A stretch of DNA of 64,000 nt from Dellaglioa kimchii (GTDB taxonomy: Bacteria; Bacillota; Bacilli; Lactobacillales; Lactobacillaceae). Location: contig NZ_CP170736.1 of assembly GCF_046115505.1 (NCBI RefSeq), positions 682,001 through 746,000 on the forward strand, read 5' to 3'. The position numbers and the translations under genes are program-made. The notes under the pieces were generated by a model that saw nothing but the letters and a program-made list of their open reading frames with translations, searched no databases and was not told the origin of the DNA. This document shows positions 9,466 through 18,514 of this stretch, piece after piece (within the stretch, counting starts at the first letter, position 1; each line of letters begins with the position of its first letter).

Positions 9466-10512
9466 TTATCCCTCTTTTATAATTGTATTATTAAATATTA
9501 TTTTTTGTTTTGCTCCTATATAGTCAATTAAATCCAAATCCGTCTTTTTAACTGTACCAATTCGGTTTACCTTTTTATCAATTGGTAACTTATTTTTCAC
9601 TATCTGTATTTCTCCGGTATATCTCCCATATAACTTATTATCTTGCGTTATAGTACCTCTCGTTCGATCATCTTCATTATTTAATGGTTCAATAATGAAT
9701 TGATTTCTTATCCGACTTTCTTCTAACCTTACAACATCCCTAGCCACGTCAGCACGATTATGCCACAACGTATTATCAAGTTCATACGAACTACTTTCAA
9801 TATCTATTTCTATACTCTGATTTGTAAAATAGTTAACTATCTTATTAATTGTTCTTTGAGAAACTCGTGGATCACCGATATAAACGTCATCAGTATAATT
9901 ATTCTCAATTAAATCTATTATCGCAGCCAATACATTGTAATTTCGATGTTTTTCTAATGTTGGTAATCCTTTTCCAATTGGCCCTCTAAATATTTTATCT
10001 CCTGCCACAAATGCCATCGTACTAAGTCCTGATTCTTTTAACCAATAATTCTTATTTTTTAACCAATCTTCATCTAATCCCGTATCTGGTCGAGGATAAT
10101 AATTATGCCATGCTTCAATGTTCTTAAAATTTGCATGCTTATCAACTAGTTGCTTAATATCCAGTTCCGAAATCGTACTAGCATTTAATCCAATATCTAT
10201 ATTATTTGATAATTCAGCTATTTTTTCCATACTAATCCCATAATCAATTCTTAAACCTGTGATTCCAGCAGTTTTTAAATCAAAATCCAATAATTTTAAA
10301 CTTTTTTCTGAAATATCAACCATTAATTTCAAGTTATTTTCAAGACATAAATTTCCTAAAATTTTTAATTCCTCAATGGATTTTTTTCTATCTTCCTCAG
10401 GAATATGTAGGGAAGTAAAAATACCCTCAAATCCTGATTTACGCATTACCTCAACATAATTTTTTGTATCATCATCAATTTCATCACCTAAATAAATCGA
10501 AAATCCCAACAT
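9466..10512 (-). CDS. mupG: 6-phospho-N-acetylmuramidase (DUF871 family, MupG)
   Basis: A 348-residue TIM-barrel DUF871 protein beginning LGFSIYLGDEIDDD, with a C-terminal cyclophilin-like domain (about 235-348). In Staphylococcus aureus MupG cleaves intracellular MurNAc-6-phosphate-GlcNAc to MurNAc-6-phosphate and GlcNAc. The frame opens 17 codons further upstream, but GGAGGAGAT just before the ATG at 10512 defines the start. It is the first gene of mupG-murQ-murP-murR, the same order as in S. aureus, so the operon probably imports and splits the disaccharide. No NamZ or AmiE is seen in this operon. Function is inferred from family and synteny. Confidence 0.9.
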   Translation of the reverse strand: MLGFSIYLGDEIDDDTKNYVEVMRKSGFEGIFTSLHIPEEDRKKSIEELKILGNLCLENNLKLMVDISEKSLKLLDFDLKTAGITGLRIDYGISMEKIAELSNNIDIGLNASTISELDIKQLVDKHANFKNIEAWHNYYPRPDTGLDEDWLKNKNYWLKESGLSTMAFVAGDKIFRGPIGKGLPTLEKHRNYNVLAAIIDLIENNYTDDVYIGDPRVSQRTINKIVNYFTNQSIEIDIESSSYELDNTLWHNRADVARDVVRLEESRIRNQFIIEPLNNEDDRTRGTITQDNKLYGRYTGEIQIVKNKLPIDKKVNRIGTVKKTDLDLIDYIGAKQKIIFNNTIIKEG

Positions 10513-10532
10513 AATATCTCCTCCATTCGTAA

Positions 10533-10546
10533 AGAAAGCGTTATCA
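10533..10546 (+). promoter_or_regulatory. cre site (CcpA operator) before mupG
   Basis: AGAAAGCGTTATCA matches the cre consensus TGNAANCGNWNNCA at all conserved positions but the first. It lies between the -10 element and the mupG RBS, where bound CcpA would block transcription; ccpA itself is at 61392-62393. Confidence 0.7.
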
Positions 10547-10558
10547 TTAACTAATGAC

Positions 10559-10611
10559 ATCATACCTTAAATGATACAAAATTACAATTAAATATATATA
10601 TATTGTAATTT
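10559..10611 (-). promoter_or_regulatory. mup operon promoter with palindromic operator
   Basis: On the minus strand -35 TTGTAA (10582-10587), a 17-base spacer and -10 TATGAT (10559-10564). An inverted repeat AAATTACAAT / ATTGTAATTT (10578-10587 and 10602-10611) around a TA-repeat overlaps the -35. It is a good candidate site for the RpiR-type MurR repressor; that assignment is inference. Confidence 0.6.
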
Positions 10612-10638
10612 TTTGTTACTTTATATCTTGTTTTAAAT

Positions 10639-10687
10639 AAAAAAGCTTTCAAATATACTTTATATAAAGTATATTTGAAAGCTTTTT
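10639..10687. terminator. Bidirectional-looking terminator after the ABC exporter genes
   Basis: Perfect long hairpin AAAAAGCTTTCAAATATACTTT with its complement around a short loop, flanked by A and T tracts; ends the minus-strand ABC operon. Confidence 0.9.
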
Positions 10688-10695
10688 ACACTATT

Positions 10696-12465
10696 TTATT
10701 CAAATACAAATTGATTATTATACAGTTCAGAATAGAATCCTTTTTGATCCAATAATTCTTGATGGTTACCTTGCTCAATAACCTTTCCATCCTTCAGAAC
10801 AACAATTTTATCAGCATCTAATATCGTTTTCAATCGATGAGCGATTACAAAACTAGTACGCCCTTGAATAACTGTATCCATTGCTTTTTGAATTTTAGCT
10901 TCTGTTACTGTATCAACATTAGAAGTCGCTTCATCCAAAATTAATAACGTGGGATTAGTTAAAATTGTTCTTGCAATACTAATTAATTGTTTTTGACCAG
11001 TTGAAAATACAGAGTTTTCATCCGATACTGTCGTGTCATAGCCTTTTTCTTGACTCATAATAAAATCATGAATGTTAGCTTGCTTAGCAGCAGAAATCAT
11101 ATCTTCATTTGATGCTTCAGGTTTACCAAAGACAATATTATCACGAATTGTTCCTGAAAATAAAACACTTTCTTGAAGAACAATCCCAACATGATCACGA
11201 AGACTTTGAAGTTCAAGTTCCTTAACGTTTACGTCATCAAATTCAACTGAACCACCTGTAACATCATAAAAACGATTCAATAAATTCATAATTGTTGTTT
11301 TACCTGAACCAGTTGGTCCGACTAAAGCTACCATCTCACCTTTATCAACATTAATTGATACATCATGTAAAATTTCTTTATTAGCATTATAACCAAAATT
11401 AACATTTTTTAACTTAACACCATTTGTTAGACCCGTTAATTTTTGCTTATCCTTTGAGTTAACCTCATCTGGTTCATCAAACATTTCATTCAGTCGACCG
11501 GCACCTGTAATAGCAAGCTGGAACATACTATACAATGAAGAAATTTGTGAAATTGGTTGGTAAAATTGTTGTGAGTATTGAACAAACACGACAACTAGTC
11601 CTAATGCCGTTGTACGTCCCATATCACCGTTCAACGCTAACCAGCTACCAAAGAAGATAACAATGGCTGTATTAACCAAAGAGAGGCCATTCATAACTGG
11701 GAAAAGCATCCCTGAATAGACTTGTCCTTTAAACGTTGCTTTACGAACATTTTCGTTATATGGCAAGAATCCTTCAATAGCCTCTTTTTGAAGACCATTA
11801 GTAATTACAATTTTTTGACCACTAATTTTTTCATTAATATATCCATTTAATTTTCCAACTTCTTTTTGTTGTATGTCAACATACTTACGTGTTTTAGAAA
11901 TTAAAATGACCGCAAGAAGTAGCGCGATTGGCGTTGAAGCAATTGTAACCCATGCGAGCTGAACATTCTGTTGGAACATCATAATGATAATCCCAATCAT
12001 TAGAGCAATATTGCTCATGATTTGTCCTAAGGCTTGATTCATAGCGTTCGAAATATTATCCAGATCACTTGTAAAACGACTTAAAATATCTCCATCTTTA
12101 TGTGAATCAAAGAATCGAATTGTCATTTTTTGTAATTTTCCAAATAACCCTTTTCGCATTCTATTTGTCGAGTTTCCTGTAATGAACGTAACAATAATAT
12201 TTGAGAAAAACATCGCTACAATTGAAAAAATATAAAATAAGAATAACATCCACAATGAACTAACAAAGTTTCCTTTATCACTCACTCCTTTTGTTAAACC
12301 AATTACGTAGTCTGCCAATGCTGTAATTGCTTTTCCCATATACACAGGTGCTTTTACTTGGAAGTATGTCGATGCAATAATTGCAACAGTCATAACTGTA
12401 AAACCTAATTTATAGCTTTTCAAGTAGTGGAAGAAGAATGCCATCGATCTATTCATATCTTTCAT
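10696..12465 (-). CDS. Heterodimeric ABC exporter, consensus-site subunit (LmrD/BmrD-like)
   Basis: ATP-driven exporter half of 589 residues: six transmembrane helices (about 15-320) followed by a nucleotide-binding domain. Walker A is GPTGSGKTT, Walker B LLILDEATSNVD with the catalytic glutamate, and the H-loop VIAHRL is intact. The signature reads STGQKQ instead of SGGQ. In heterodimeric exporters this degenerate signature faces the degenerate site formed by the partner, exactly as expected with the upstream gene. The start codon overlaps the partner's stop by one base. Substrate is unknown; multidrug or lipid-like compounds are usual for this group. Confidence 0.92.
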   Translation of the reverse strand: MKDMNRSMAFFFHYLKSYKLGFTVMTVAIIASTYFQVKAPVYMGKAITALADYVIGLTKGVSDKGNFVSSLWMLFLFYIFSIVAMFFSNIIVTFITGNSTNRMRKGLFGKLQKMTIRFFDSHKDGDILSRFTSDLDNISNAMNQALGQIMSNIALMIGIIIMMFQQNVQLAWVTIASTPIALLLAVILISKTRKYVDIQQKEVGKLNGYINEKISGQKIVITNGLQKEAIEGFLPYNENVRKATFKGQVYSGMLFPVMNGLSLVNTAIVIFFGSWLALNGDMGRTTALGLVVVFVQYSQQFYQPISQISSLYSMFQLAITGAGRLNEMFDEPDEVNSKDKQKLTGLTNGVKLKNVNFGYNANKEILHDVSINVDKGEMVALVGPTGSGKTTIMNLLNRFYDVTGGSVEFDDVNVKELELQSLRDHVGIVLQESVLFSGTIRDNIVFGKPEASNEDMISAAKQANIHDFIMSQEKGYDTTVSDENSVFSTGQKQLISIARTILTNPTLLILDEATSNVDTVTEAKIQKAMDTVIQGRTSFVIAHRLKTILDADKIVVLKDGKVIEQGNHQELLDQKGFYSELYNNQFVFE

Positions 12466-14180
12466 TAGACAGTCTCCTTTCCTTTTTGAGTGTTATAAAT
12501 TTCTTGATAAATTTGACTATTTTCAACGAGATCCCTATGTGTCCCCTCGCCAACTAATTTACCATCATCCATAACAAAAATGCGATCCGCATTAATCACA
12601 GACGAAATTTTTTCGGCAATAACAAATGTTGTTGTCTCTTTCAATTCATTATTTAATGCTTTTTGAACTAATTTTTCTGATTGTGCATCAAGCGCTGATG
12701 TTGAATCATCTAAAATTAAGATTTTAGGTTTACCAATAACACCACGCGTAATTGATAAACGTTGTTTTTGACCACCAGAGAAGTTAGCTGAACGTTCTTC
12801 AACCTCTGCATCATAACGTTCTGGTAATCGATTAATAAATTCAGATGCTTGGGCAATTTGGCTGGCCATATCCATATCTTTCTCGTTCGCATCTTCTTTA
12901 CCTTGACGTAAGTTGTCTGCGATTGTGCCAGAAAATAGGATAGCCTTTTGTAAAACAAATGCGACTGTTTTACGAAGTGATTTTTCATTAACATCCTTTA
13001 AATTCTCACCACCAACTTTAATCATTCCTTCTTGAGGATCAAATAATCGTGGAATCATTTGAGCTAAAGTTGATTTACCTGAACCAGTTGCACCAACAAT
13101 TCCTATCATTTCTCCAGGTTTAACATCAAAACTAACATGTTTAAGTGTTGGTTTATCATCACCTTCATATGAAAATGAGACATCTTCAAAACTAACAGAT
13201 CCCGTTAAATCTTCCTCTGGAACATCTTGGTAATAAATATCTGGTTCTTCATCTAAAATTTCGCGTAGTCGTTTAATCGAAACCATCGCACGAGCACTAA
13301 ACGTCATCATCATTCCACCAATAATAATGGCAAACATGATTTGCATTAAGTAATTAACAAACGAAGTAATAGCTGTAACTGTACTTGGATCCGTTTTAGC
13401 TAAATCACCTACAAAATAAATTGCGGCTACAACAGCCATATTTCCAATTAATGTAAATGCAGGAATTAAAACAGCAAATAGAGTTCCAACATAAATATTT
13501 TGTGCATTTAAATCATCTGAAACTTTATCGAAACGTTTTTCTTCATTTTTTTCTTGATTAAATGACTTAACAACACGCACACCCATCAAGTTTTCTTTAG
13601 CTAACTCATTCACTCGATCAATTAAGCCTTGCATTAACCCAAAATGGCGTCCCATACGACCAAAAGTTAACATTGAAATACCTAATACGCAGACAATTAA
13701 AATAATGATAATCCACCATAAATCTGCAATTGTATTCATAGCTAAAATAAACGCACCAATAAATAAAATAGGTACTCGAATTAATGTCTGTAAAATTGTC
13801 ATAATTAACGTTTGAATTTGAGTAATATCATTGGTTAAGCGAACCACAATATTCCCTGCTTGGAATCGTTCAATATTACTAAAAGAAAATGTTTGAATCT
13901 TTCTAAAAGCAGTTTCACGAATATCTGCACTCATTGATTGCGCTACTTTTGCTGATAGAATTGTATTCACAACACCTGCCAACAATCCAATAACAGCAAC
14001 TCCAATCAAGTACAAACCAAGTGTCGTAATTTTATCACCCTGATCCTTTAAAATAGCATCAATTACTTTTTGTAACAATTTAGGTTGCCACAATGTTGAA
14101 ACAGCCATGATAACCACCATGACGATTGCCCAAAAAATATCTACACGATATTTTTTAGCATGTTTTAATAAAATATCCAC
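12465..14180 (-). CDS. Heterodimeric ABC exporter, degenerate-site subunit (LmrC/BmrC-like)
   Basis: Partner half-transporter of 571 residues with six membrane helices and an ATPase domain. Walker A GATGSGKST and signature FSGGQKQRL are canonical. The Walker B catalytic glutamate is replaced by aspartate (ILILDDSTSALD), and the H-loop histidine by glutamate (VIAEKIS). These are the hallmarks of the non-hydrolysing site in TM287/288, LmrCD and BmrCD type exporters. It is the first gene of the two-gene unit and is translationally coupled to its partner. No neighbouring regulator is present. Confidence 0.92.
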   Translation of the reverse strand: MDILLKHAKKYRVDIFWAIVMVVIMAVSTLWQPKLLQKVIDAILKDQGDKITTLGLYLIGVAVIGLLAGVVNTILSAKVAQSMSADIRETAFRKIQTFSFSNIERFQAGNIVVRLTNDITQIQTLIMTILQTLIRVPILFIGAFILAMNTIADLWWIIIILIVCVLGISMLTFGRMGRHFGLMQGLIDRVNELAKENLMGVRVVKSFNQEKNEEKRFDKVSDDLNAQNIYVGTLFAVLIPAFTLIGNMAVVAAIYFVGDLAKTDPSTVTAITSFVNYLMQIMFAIIIGGMMMTFSARAMVSIKRLREILDEEPDIYYQDVPEEDLTGSVSFEDVSFSYEGDDKPTLKHVSFDVKPGEMIGIVGATGSGKSTLAQMIPRLFDPQEGMIKVGGENLKDVNEKSLRKTVAFVLQKAILFSGTIADNLRQGKEDANEKDMDMASQIAQASEFINRLPERYDAEVEERSANFSGGQKQRLSITRGVIGKPKILILDDSTSALDAQSEKLVQKALNNELKETTTFVIAEKISSVINADRIFVMDDGKLVGEGTHRDLVENSQIYQEIYNTQKGKETV

Positions 14181-14318
14181 TTTTTTCCCCCTTAATTCTG
14201 TCCATTACAATGTTTTTTTATACAAAAAACTAATATCAGTTACTAAACTTAGCAAAAATAACGTTTAATTGCAATCATTTTGACTAATTATAATCTATTT
14301 AGTCAATTAAAATTTACA

Positions 14319-14346
14319 AAAAAAACCAAGATTAAATATCTTGGTT
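14319..14346 (-). terminator. Terminator of tRNA-Gly(CCC)
   Basis: Hairpin AACCAAGAT / ATCTTGGTT followed on the minus strand by a T tract (complement of the A tract at 14318-14325), just downstream of the tRNA. Confidence 0.85.
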
Positions 14347-14373
14347 TCAATATCATTATCTTATTCATTTTTA

Positions 14374-14444
14374 AGCGGGCGACGAGAATCGAACTCGCGA
14401 CATCAGCTTGGGAAGCTGGAATTTTACCACTAAACTACGCCCGC
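14374..14444 (-). tRNA. tRNA-Gly(CCC)
   Basis: Seventy-one bases folding as a cloverleaf: acceptor GCGGGCG/CGCCCGC, T arm GCGAGTTCGATTCTCGT, anticodon loop TTCCCAA giving anticodon CCC for GGG codons. A C27-A43 mismatch closes the anticodon stem. It stands alone, apart from the big tRNA cluster that holds tRNA-Gly(TCC). No CCA is encoded. Confidence 0.95.
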
Positions 14445-14491
14445 AGAACGTTGATTAGTATAGCATATTTCCGTGCTTTTGTCATAACTAA

Positions 14492-15856
14492 TTAGGCATG
14501 TTTATTTTCAGCTTTTTGTTCGAGATCTAAACGTCTCAAATTTTGTACTGCCTTCATATATGAATAAATCAGTACAATGCATGACCCACCCCAGGCTAGT
14601 GGATTTGCAAAACAAGCTCCTGCATACCCAAAAGCACCAGCTAAAAAGATAGCCGCAAATGATCTCATCAGTAATTCTACAACTCCAGCAACTGTTGGCA
14701 CGATACTTTGCCCTAATCCCTGTAACGTATACCTAATGACAAACAGTACTGACAACAGCAAGTAAAATGAACCATTAATATTAAAGTAAACCTGCGATAA
14801 TGCCACAACTTTTGGTGCATTATTTCCAACAAACAGTGTAACTAATTGTTGACCAAATAAAATAACTAAAAGACTTGCAACGATACTAAATGTTCCAGAC
14901 ATTAACAGACACTTTTTTACCCCATCCAAAACGCGACCATATTTTTTTGCGCCATAATTTTGGGCAGTAAAAGTTGCCATCCCAATTCCAAATGACATCA
15001 TTGGTTGCGTTGATAATTGATCGATCTTAGACGCTGCCGTGGTACTGGCAACTGCTGTCGTTCCTAAACCGTTTAAAGCTGACTGTAGCATAATTGCACC
15101 AATAGCAATTATTGAAGCTTGAAAGGCCATTGGTAGAGCCACATAAAGGTGCTGGTTAACATCTTTCATTGTGATTCCTCTAAAATGGTGTCGACCAATA
15201 TGTAAGACGGGAATTTTTCGATAAATGTAAATTAAACAGAATACAACGGAACATGATTGCGCAATAATAGTTGCAATACCAGCGCCAGCAACTCCCCAAT
15301 GAAATACCAAAATAAATAATAATTCTAAACCAACATTAATAATGCTGGCAAAAATTAAAAAGTATAATGGCGTGCGACTATCCCCTAGCGCCCTAATAAT
15401 ATTAGATAAAATATTAAATGCCATTGAAGCAAATATTCCACCAAAAATGATACTAATAAAAGTTTGTGCATCATCAAATATTTCTAGTGGTGTCTTCATA
15501 AGTGTTAAAATATCTTTGACAAAAAACAAACTAACCGCTGTTAAAATTACCGTTGCAACTAGACTAATCAAAAGTCCCACTGCAAAGCTTTTTCTAACAC
15601 CACGATAATCTTTTGCCCCAAATCGTTGTGCCGTAATAATAGATAAACCTGCAGTTAATCCTTGTGCAAATCCAATAATCAAAAATTGAATACTCCCGGT
15701 CGAACCAACTGCAGCTAGTGCATCCACACCTAAAGTTTGTCCAACAATCAACGTATCAGAAATACTATATAATTGTTGAAATAAATTACCAACCAATAAT
15801 GGTATGGTAAACATAAAAATTAATTTTGCTGGATTACCCGATGTTAACGATCGCAA
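14492..15856 (-). CDS. MATE family efflux transporter
   Basis: Cation-coupled efflux pump of 454 residues with about twelve transmembrane helices in two MatE repeats (about 10-170 and 230-390). The N terminus PAKLIFMFTIPLLVGNLFQQ with SISDTLIVGQTLG is typical of the DinF/NorM-like subfamily in Firmicutes. The C terminus is a short charged tail. It is a single gene with no adjacent regulator. Substrate cannot be predicted. Confidence 0.93.
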   Translation of the reverse strand: MRSLTSGNPAKLIFMFTIPLLVGNLFQQLYSISDTLIVGQTLGVDALAAVGSTGSIQFLIIGFAQGLTAGLSIITAQRFGAKDYRGVRKSFAVGLLISLVATVILTAVSLFFVKDILTLMKTPLEIFDDAQTFISIIFGGIFASMAFNILSNIIRALGDSRTPLYFLIFASIINVGLELLFILVFHWGVAGAGIATIIAQSCSVVFCLIYIYRKIPVLHIGRHHFRGITMKDVNQHLYVALPMAFQASIIAIGAIMLQSALNGLGTTAVASTTAASKIDQLSTQPMMSFGIGMATFTAQNYGAKKYGRVLDGVKKCLLMSGTFSIVASLLVILFGQQLVTLFVGNNAPKVVALSQVYFNINGSFYLLLSVLFVIRYTLQGLGQSIVPTVAGVVELLMRSFAAIFLAGAFGYAGACFANPLAWGGSCIVLIYSYMKAVQNLRRLDLEQKAENKHA

Positions 15857-15880
15857 ATAAGACCCTTCTTTTCTTTATAT

Positions 15881-16348
15881 TTATTTAATTCCTTTTTCAT
15901 TCAATAATAAAATAAATGCTTTTTTAAAGTTAGCTCTATCCTGGTTTGAAAAGGCGCTTGGACCCTTCGTACGCTGGCCCGATTTCCTTGCCATTGCACT
16001 TAAATATCTTGAATCCAACATACTATCGATATTGGTATCTGTATATTCAAATCCTTTATGATGCATCACAATCACACCTTTTGGTAATAAAAGAGAAGCT
16101 AGTCCGTAATCTTGTGTAATCACAACATCTGATTTTTCAGCTAACTTTACAATTCTATAGTCTGCCGCATCTGGCCCTTGATCAACATAGCTAACCGAAA
16201 CATTTTCAGGATACTTTTTAGTTGAGAAATGTGGCGTACTTGTAATCAGCAACACACTTATATTCCGTAGTTCGGCTTCAGCTATAACCTCATTTTTCAC
16301 AGGAGACGCATCCCCATCAATAATAATTTTCAAATTAACCACTCTCAT
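15881..16348 (-). CDS. YaiI/YqxD family protein (UPF0178, DUF188)
   Basis: About 155 residues with the hallmark IIIDGDASPVKNEV near the N terminus and the TQDYGLASLLL region, related to NYN/PIN-like nuclease folds; no activity is established for the family. Start choice is uncertain. A TTG at 16369 lies inside the preceding gene's terminator hairpin and is unlikely. The ATG at 16348 and a TTG at 16333 (giving the usual KIIIDGDA start) are both possible and neither has an ideal ribosome binding site. The ATG is reported here. Confidence 0.88.
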   Translation of the reverse strand: MRVVNLKIIIDGDASPVKNEVIAEAELRNISVLLITSTPHFSTKKYPENVSVSYVDQGPDAADYRIVKLAEKSDVVITQDYGLASLLLPKGVIVMHHKGFEYTDTNIDSMLDSRYLSAMARKSGQRTKGPSAFSNQDRANFKKAFILLLNEKGIK

Positions 16349-16355
16349 TCCTAGT

Positions 16356-16391
16356 AAAAAAACTTCCAAGTAATAACCTCTTGAAAGTTTT
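16356..16391 (-). terminator. Terminator of the SPFH gene
   Basis: Hairpin with arms CTTGAAAGTTTT and AAAACTTCCAAG (one mismatch) overlapping the SPFH stop codon and followed on the minus strand by a T tract. Confidence 0.8.
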
Positions 16392-17259
16392 ATTTAGCCT
16401 CTGGTTTTAATAATGCATTAATTGCTGGAATTTGTCCTAAACTATCTATCGCATTACTTGGCATAACAACTGTATTTGCGTCACTCTTTGCCAATTCTTT
16501 AAAAGCCTCAATATTTTGGCTAACAAAATAACCATTACCAACTTTATTTAATGATAAATTAACTGCATCTATTCGGTATGCTTCAGCATCAGCCGTCTTT
16601 TTGACTGCTTCAGCCTTTGCTTGGGCTGAATTAACCCATGCATCATTATCAGCTTTATTTTTTAGTGCAACTGATTTACTGTAACCTTCTGCTTCAGCAA
16701 CAGTAGCATCACGATTTCTAGCGGCTTTCAATAACTTATTCATTGAATCTTGAATTTCAACTGAAGGTTTTACTGTATCAATATTAATTCGATCAACATT
16801 TAATCCATAACCAGCCGTCACATTAGAAATTTCACCAAATAAACCGCGATTAATTTCTTGCGTTCCATTCAAAACTTCATCTAACATTTTATTACCAATG
16901 ATGCCACGCAAAGAGGCACGTGTATCTTGAATCATACTACGAACAGAGTCTTCATTTTTAAACACAAAATCTTGGATGTCAGTAACGTGATACTTCAATG
17001 AAATTTTAACTTCAATTTCAGCATTATCTTTTGTAATCACAACTTGTTTATCAAGATCTAAAGGTTGTTGTGCCGTACTAACACGAATTACTGAAGAAAT
17101 AAATGGTTTAATAAAATGTAAGCCTGGAGCTAATGTTGTTTCATACTTTCCTAGAGTTATAACAACACCTTGATGAGGTTGTCTAATAATTCGAATAGTT
17201 GCTGGTAAAATCATGACCAATAATATAGCAATAATAATAACGACTAAAAGTCCCAACAT
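16390..17259 (-). CDS. SPFH/Band 7 (stomatin-like) membrane protein
   Basis: Protein of 289 residues with one N-terminal membrane helix (about 1-22), the SPFH domain (about 23-180; GVVITLGKYETTLAPGLHFI) and a helical coiled region rich in Ala, Glu and Lys (about 185-250). Such proteins oligomerise into membrane microdomain scaffolds, often with an NfeD partner. The 63-residue OB-fold protein encoded 16 bases upstream looks like that partner. It does not carry a protease domain. Function beyond membrane organisation is unknown. Confidence 0.9.
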   Translation of the reverse strand: MLGLLVVIIIAILLVMILPATIRIIRQPHQGVVITLGKYETTLAPGLHFIKPFISSVIRVSTAQQPLDLDKQVVITKDNAEIEVKISLKYHVTDIQDFVFKNEDSVRSMIQDTRASLRGIIGNKMLDEVLNGTQEINRGLFGEISNVTAGYGLNVDRINIDTVKPSVEIQDSMNKLLKAARNRDATVAEAEGYSKSVALKNKADNDAWVNSAQAKAEAVKKTADAEAYRIDAVNLSLNKVGNGYFVSQNIEAFKELAKSDANTVVMPSNAIDSLGQIPAINALLKPEAK

Positions 17260-17275
17260 AATAATTTAACCACCT

Positions 17276-17467
17276 TTATATTTTTTTTACGTCTAATCCT
17301 TCAACATGCGTTTTAATGATTCGAACAACATCTCCACTTACTAATGTTTCATCACTGAAATAATGATAGTAGATACCAAAAAACTCGACCGTGCCTTGAA
17401 TATTTTTACTGTCAATTGTAAATTCCCGGTTAAGCAACCGCTCGTCAATAATTGATTTTCTATCCAT
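17276..17467 (-). CDS. Small NfeD C-terminal-like OB-fold protein
   Basis: A 63-residue soluble protein with no membrane segment. Its end, SGDVVRIIKTHVEGLDVKKI, matches the beta-strand pattern of the OB-fold at the C terminus of NfeD proteins, and it sits directly before an SPFH gene with a strong GGAGGTGC ribosome binding site. NfeD proteins usually carry membrane helices before this domain; here only the OB-like unit is present. I infer an SPFH partner. The similarity is short and could be coincidental. Confidence 0.65.
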   Translation of the reverse strand: MDRKSIIDERLLNREFTIDSKNIQGTVEFFGIYYHYFSDETLVSGDVVRIIKTHVEGLDVKKI

Positions 17468-17524
17468 ATGAAAGCACCTCCATTTGTCATCTTTAAACGT
17501 ATCTCATTTACGTCATAAAATCAA

Positions 17525-18358
17525 TCAATCAATTTCATTATCAAAAGTAAAATCATTTCGATCCAAAATAGTCACTTTTTCAATATGCTTTTCAATCTGT
17601 TTACTTTCAGGCGGTAATTGTAAATAATCACCATATAGACGGCTTAAAATTGCATCATATGCACTTAAAATAGTTACCGTAAGATTCTCAAAAGGAACTT
17701 GAATCACGTCTGCTAATTCCTTTTCTGATAGTAACTCTTTTTCATATGAGTATTGTGAAGCTAAATTTTTATATTCTGAAATGGTGTCATCTTGATTATA
17801 CGTTCTTACTAGTTCGTCTCTTTTTTCTTTATACTCTTTAGTTTTACGACTTTGATCAGGTTGTAATTTCCTAATCTTTGCGTTAATTTCGGTATCCATT
17901 AAACGATAATTACTCAGTAAAAGAATTTTTGCGTTAAGATATCGATATTTTGATTGTTGAATAGATCGTTCGACATCACCTGTTGGTACTTTATCAAAAG
18001 GAAAAATATCTACAAAAACACCTTTTCTAGCGTCATTGATATTTCTTTTCTCTTCGACATGAATAGATTCATCAAGTAGTTTTGCATATCCAAACGCATA
18101 GTTAGGATCACTTTGATCAGTTTGGAGAAAATAATAAGGTTGGCTAATCTCTTGGGGAGCAATTTGTAAGAATCGATCGTAATCATCCCTTACCATTCCG
18201 ATATCGACATCATCATCCCACGGAATAAACCCTTGATGTCTAACCGCACCTAATAAACTGCCACCAATCATAAAATACTTTATATTATTTTTTTGACAAA
18301 TTTCAACGACTTCCTGGATTAAATCTAATTCTACTTTGTGTAATTCTTCAATTTTCAT
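17525..18358 (-). CDS. LicD family nucleotidyltransferase-fold protein
   Basis: A 277-residue LicD-family protein, recognised by FMIGGSLLGAVRHQGFIPWD followed by DDVDIGMVRDDYDRF (about 27-60); the GGS and DDDVD motif supply the metal-binding acidic residues. LicD enzymes transfer phosphorylated groups such as phosphocholine or glycerol phosphate to teichoic acids and glycans. The GTG three codons upstream is inside the GGGTGG ribosome binding site, so the ATG at 18358 is the start. The neighbouring genes give no pathway, so the acceptor is unknown. Confidence 0.88.
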   Translation of the reverse strand: MKIEELHKVELDLIQEVVEICQKNNIKYFMIGGSLLGAVRHQGFIPWDDDVDIGMVRDDYDRFLQIAPQEISQPYYFLQTDQSDPNYAFGYAKLLDESIHVEEKRNINDARKGVFVDIFPFDKVPTGDVERSIQQSKYRYLNAKILLLSNYRLMDTEINAKIRKLQPDQSRKTKEYKEKRDELVRTYNQDDTISEYKNLASQYSYEKELLSEKELADVIQVPFENLTVTILSAYDAILSRLYGDYLQLPPESKQIEKHIEKVTILDRNDFTFDNEID

Positions 18359-18514
18359 TTTTACCACCCTAAATCGTCTTATTCTTTCCTCAATTGTACC
18401 AAATTTAACTCTGAATACGAAAATTATTTAATTTTTATTAAGCTAATCCTTTTTCATTACTTTATTTCTTTGCATCATGATATGCTTTAATTATTAAATA
18501 AAAGGGGTGCCTAA

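Noticed and set aside
14280..14495. Plus-strand ORF over the tRNA-Gly
   Set aside because: It overlaps a terminator and the tRNA gene and has no RBS; such tRNA-spanning frames are frequent false calls.
16349..16369. Upstream TTG start for the YaiI gene
   Set aside because: It falls in the terminator hairpin of the preceding SPFH gene and has no RBS.
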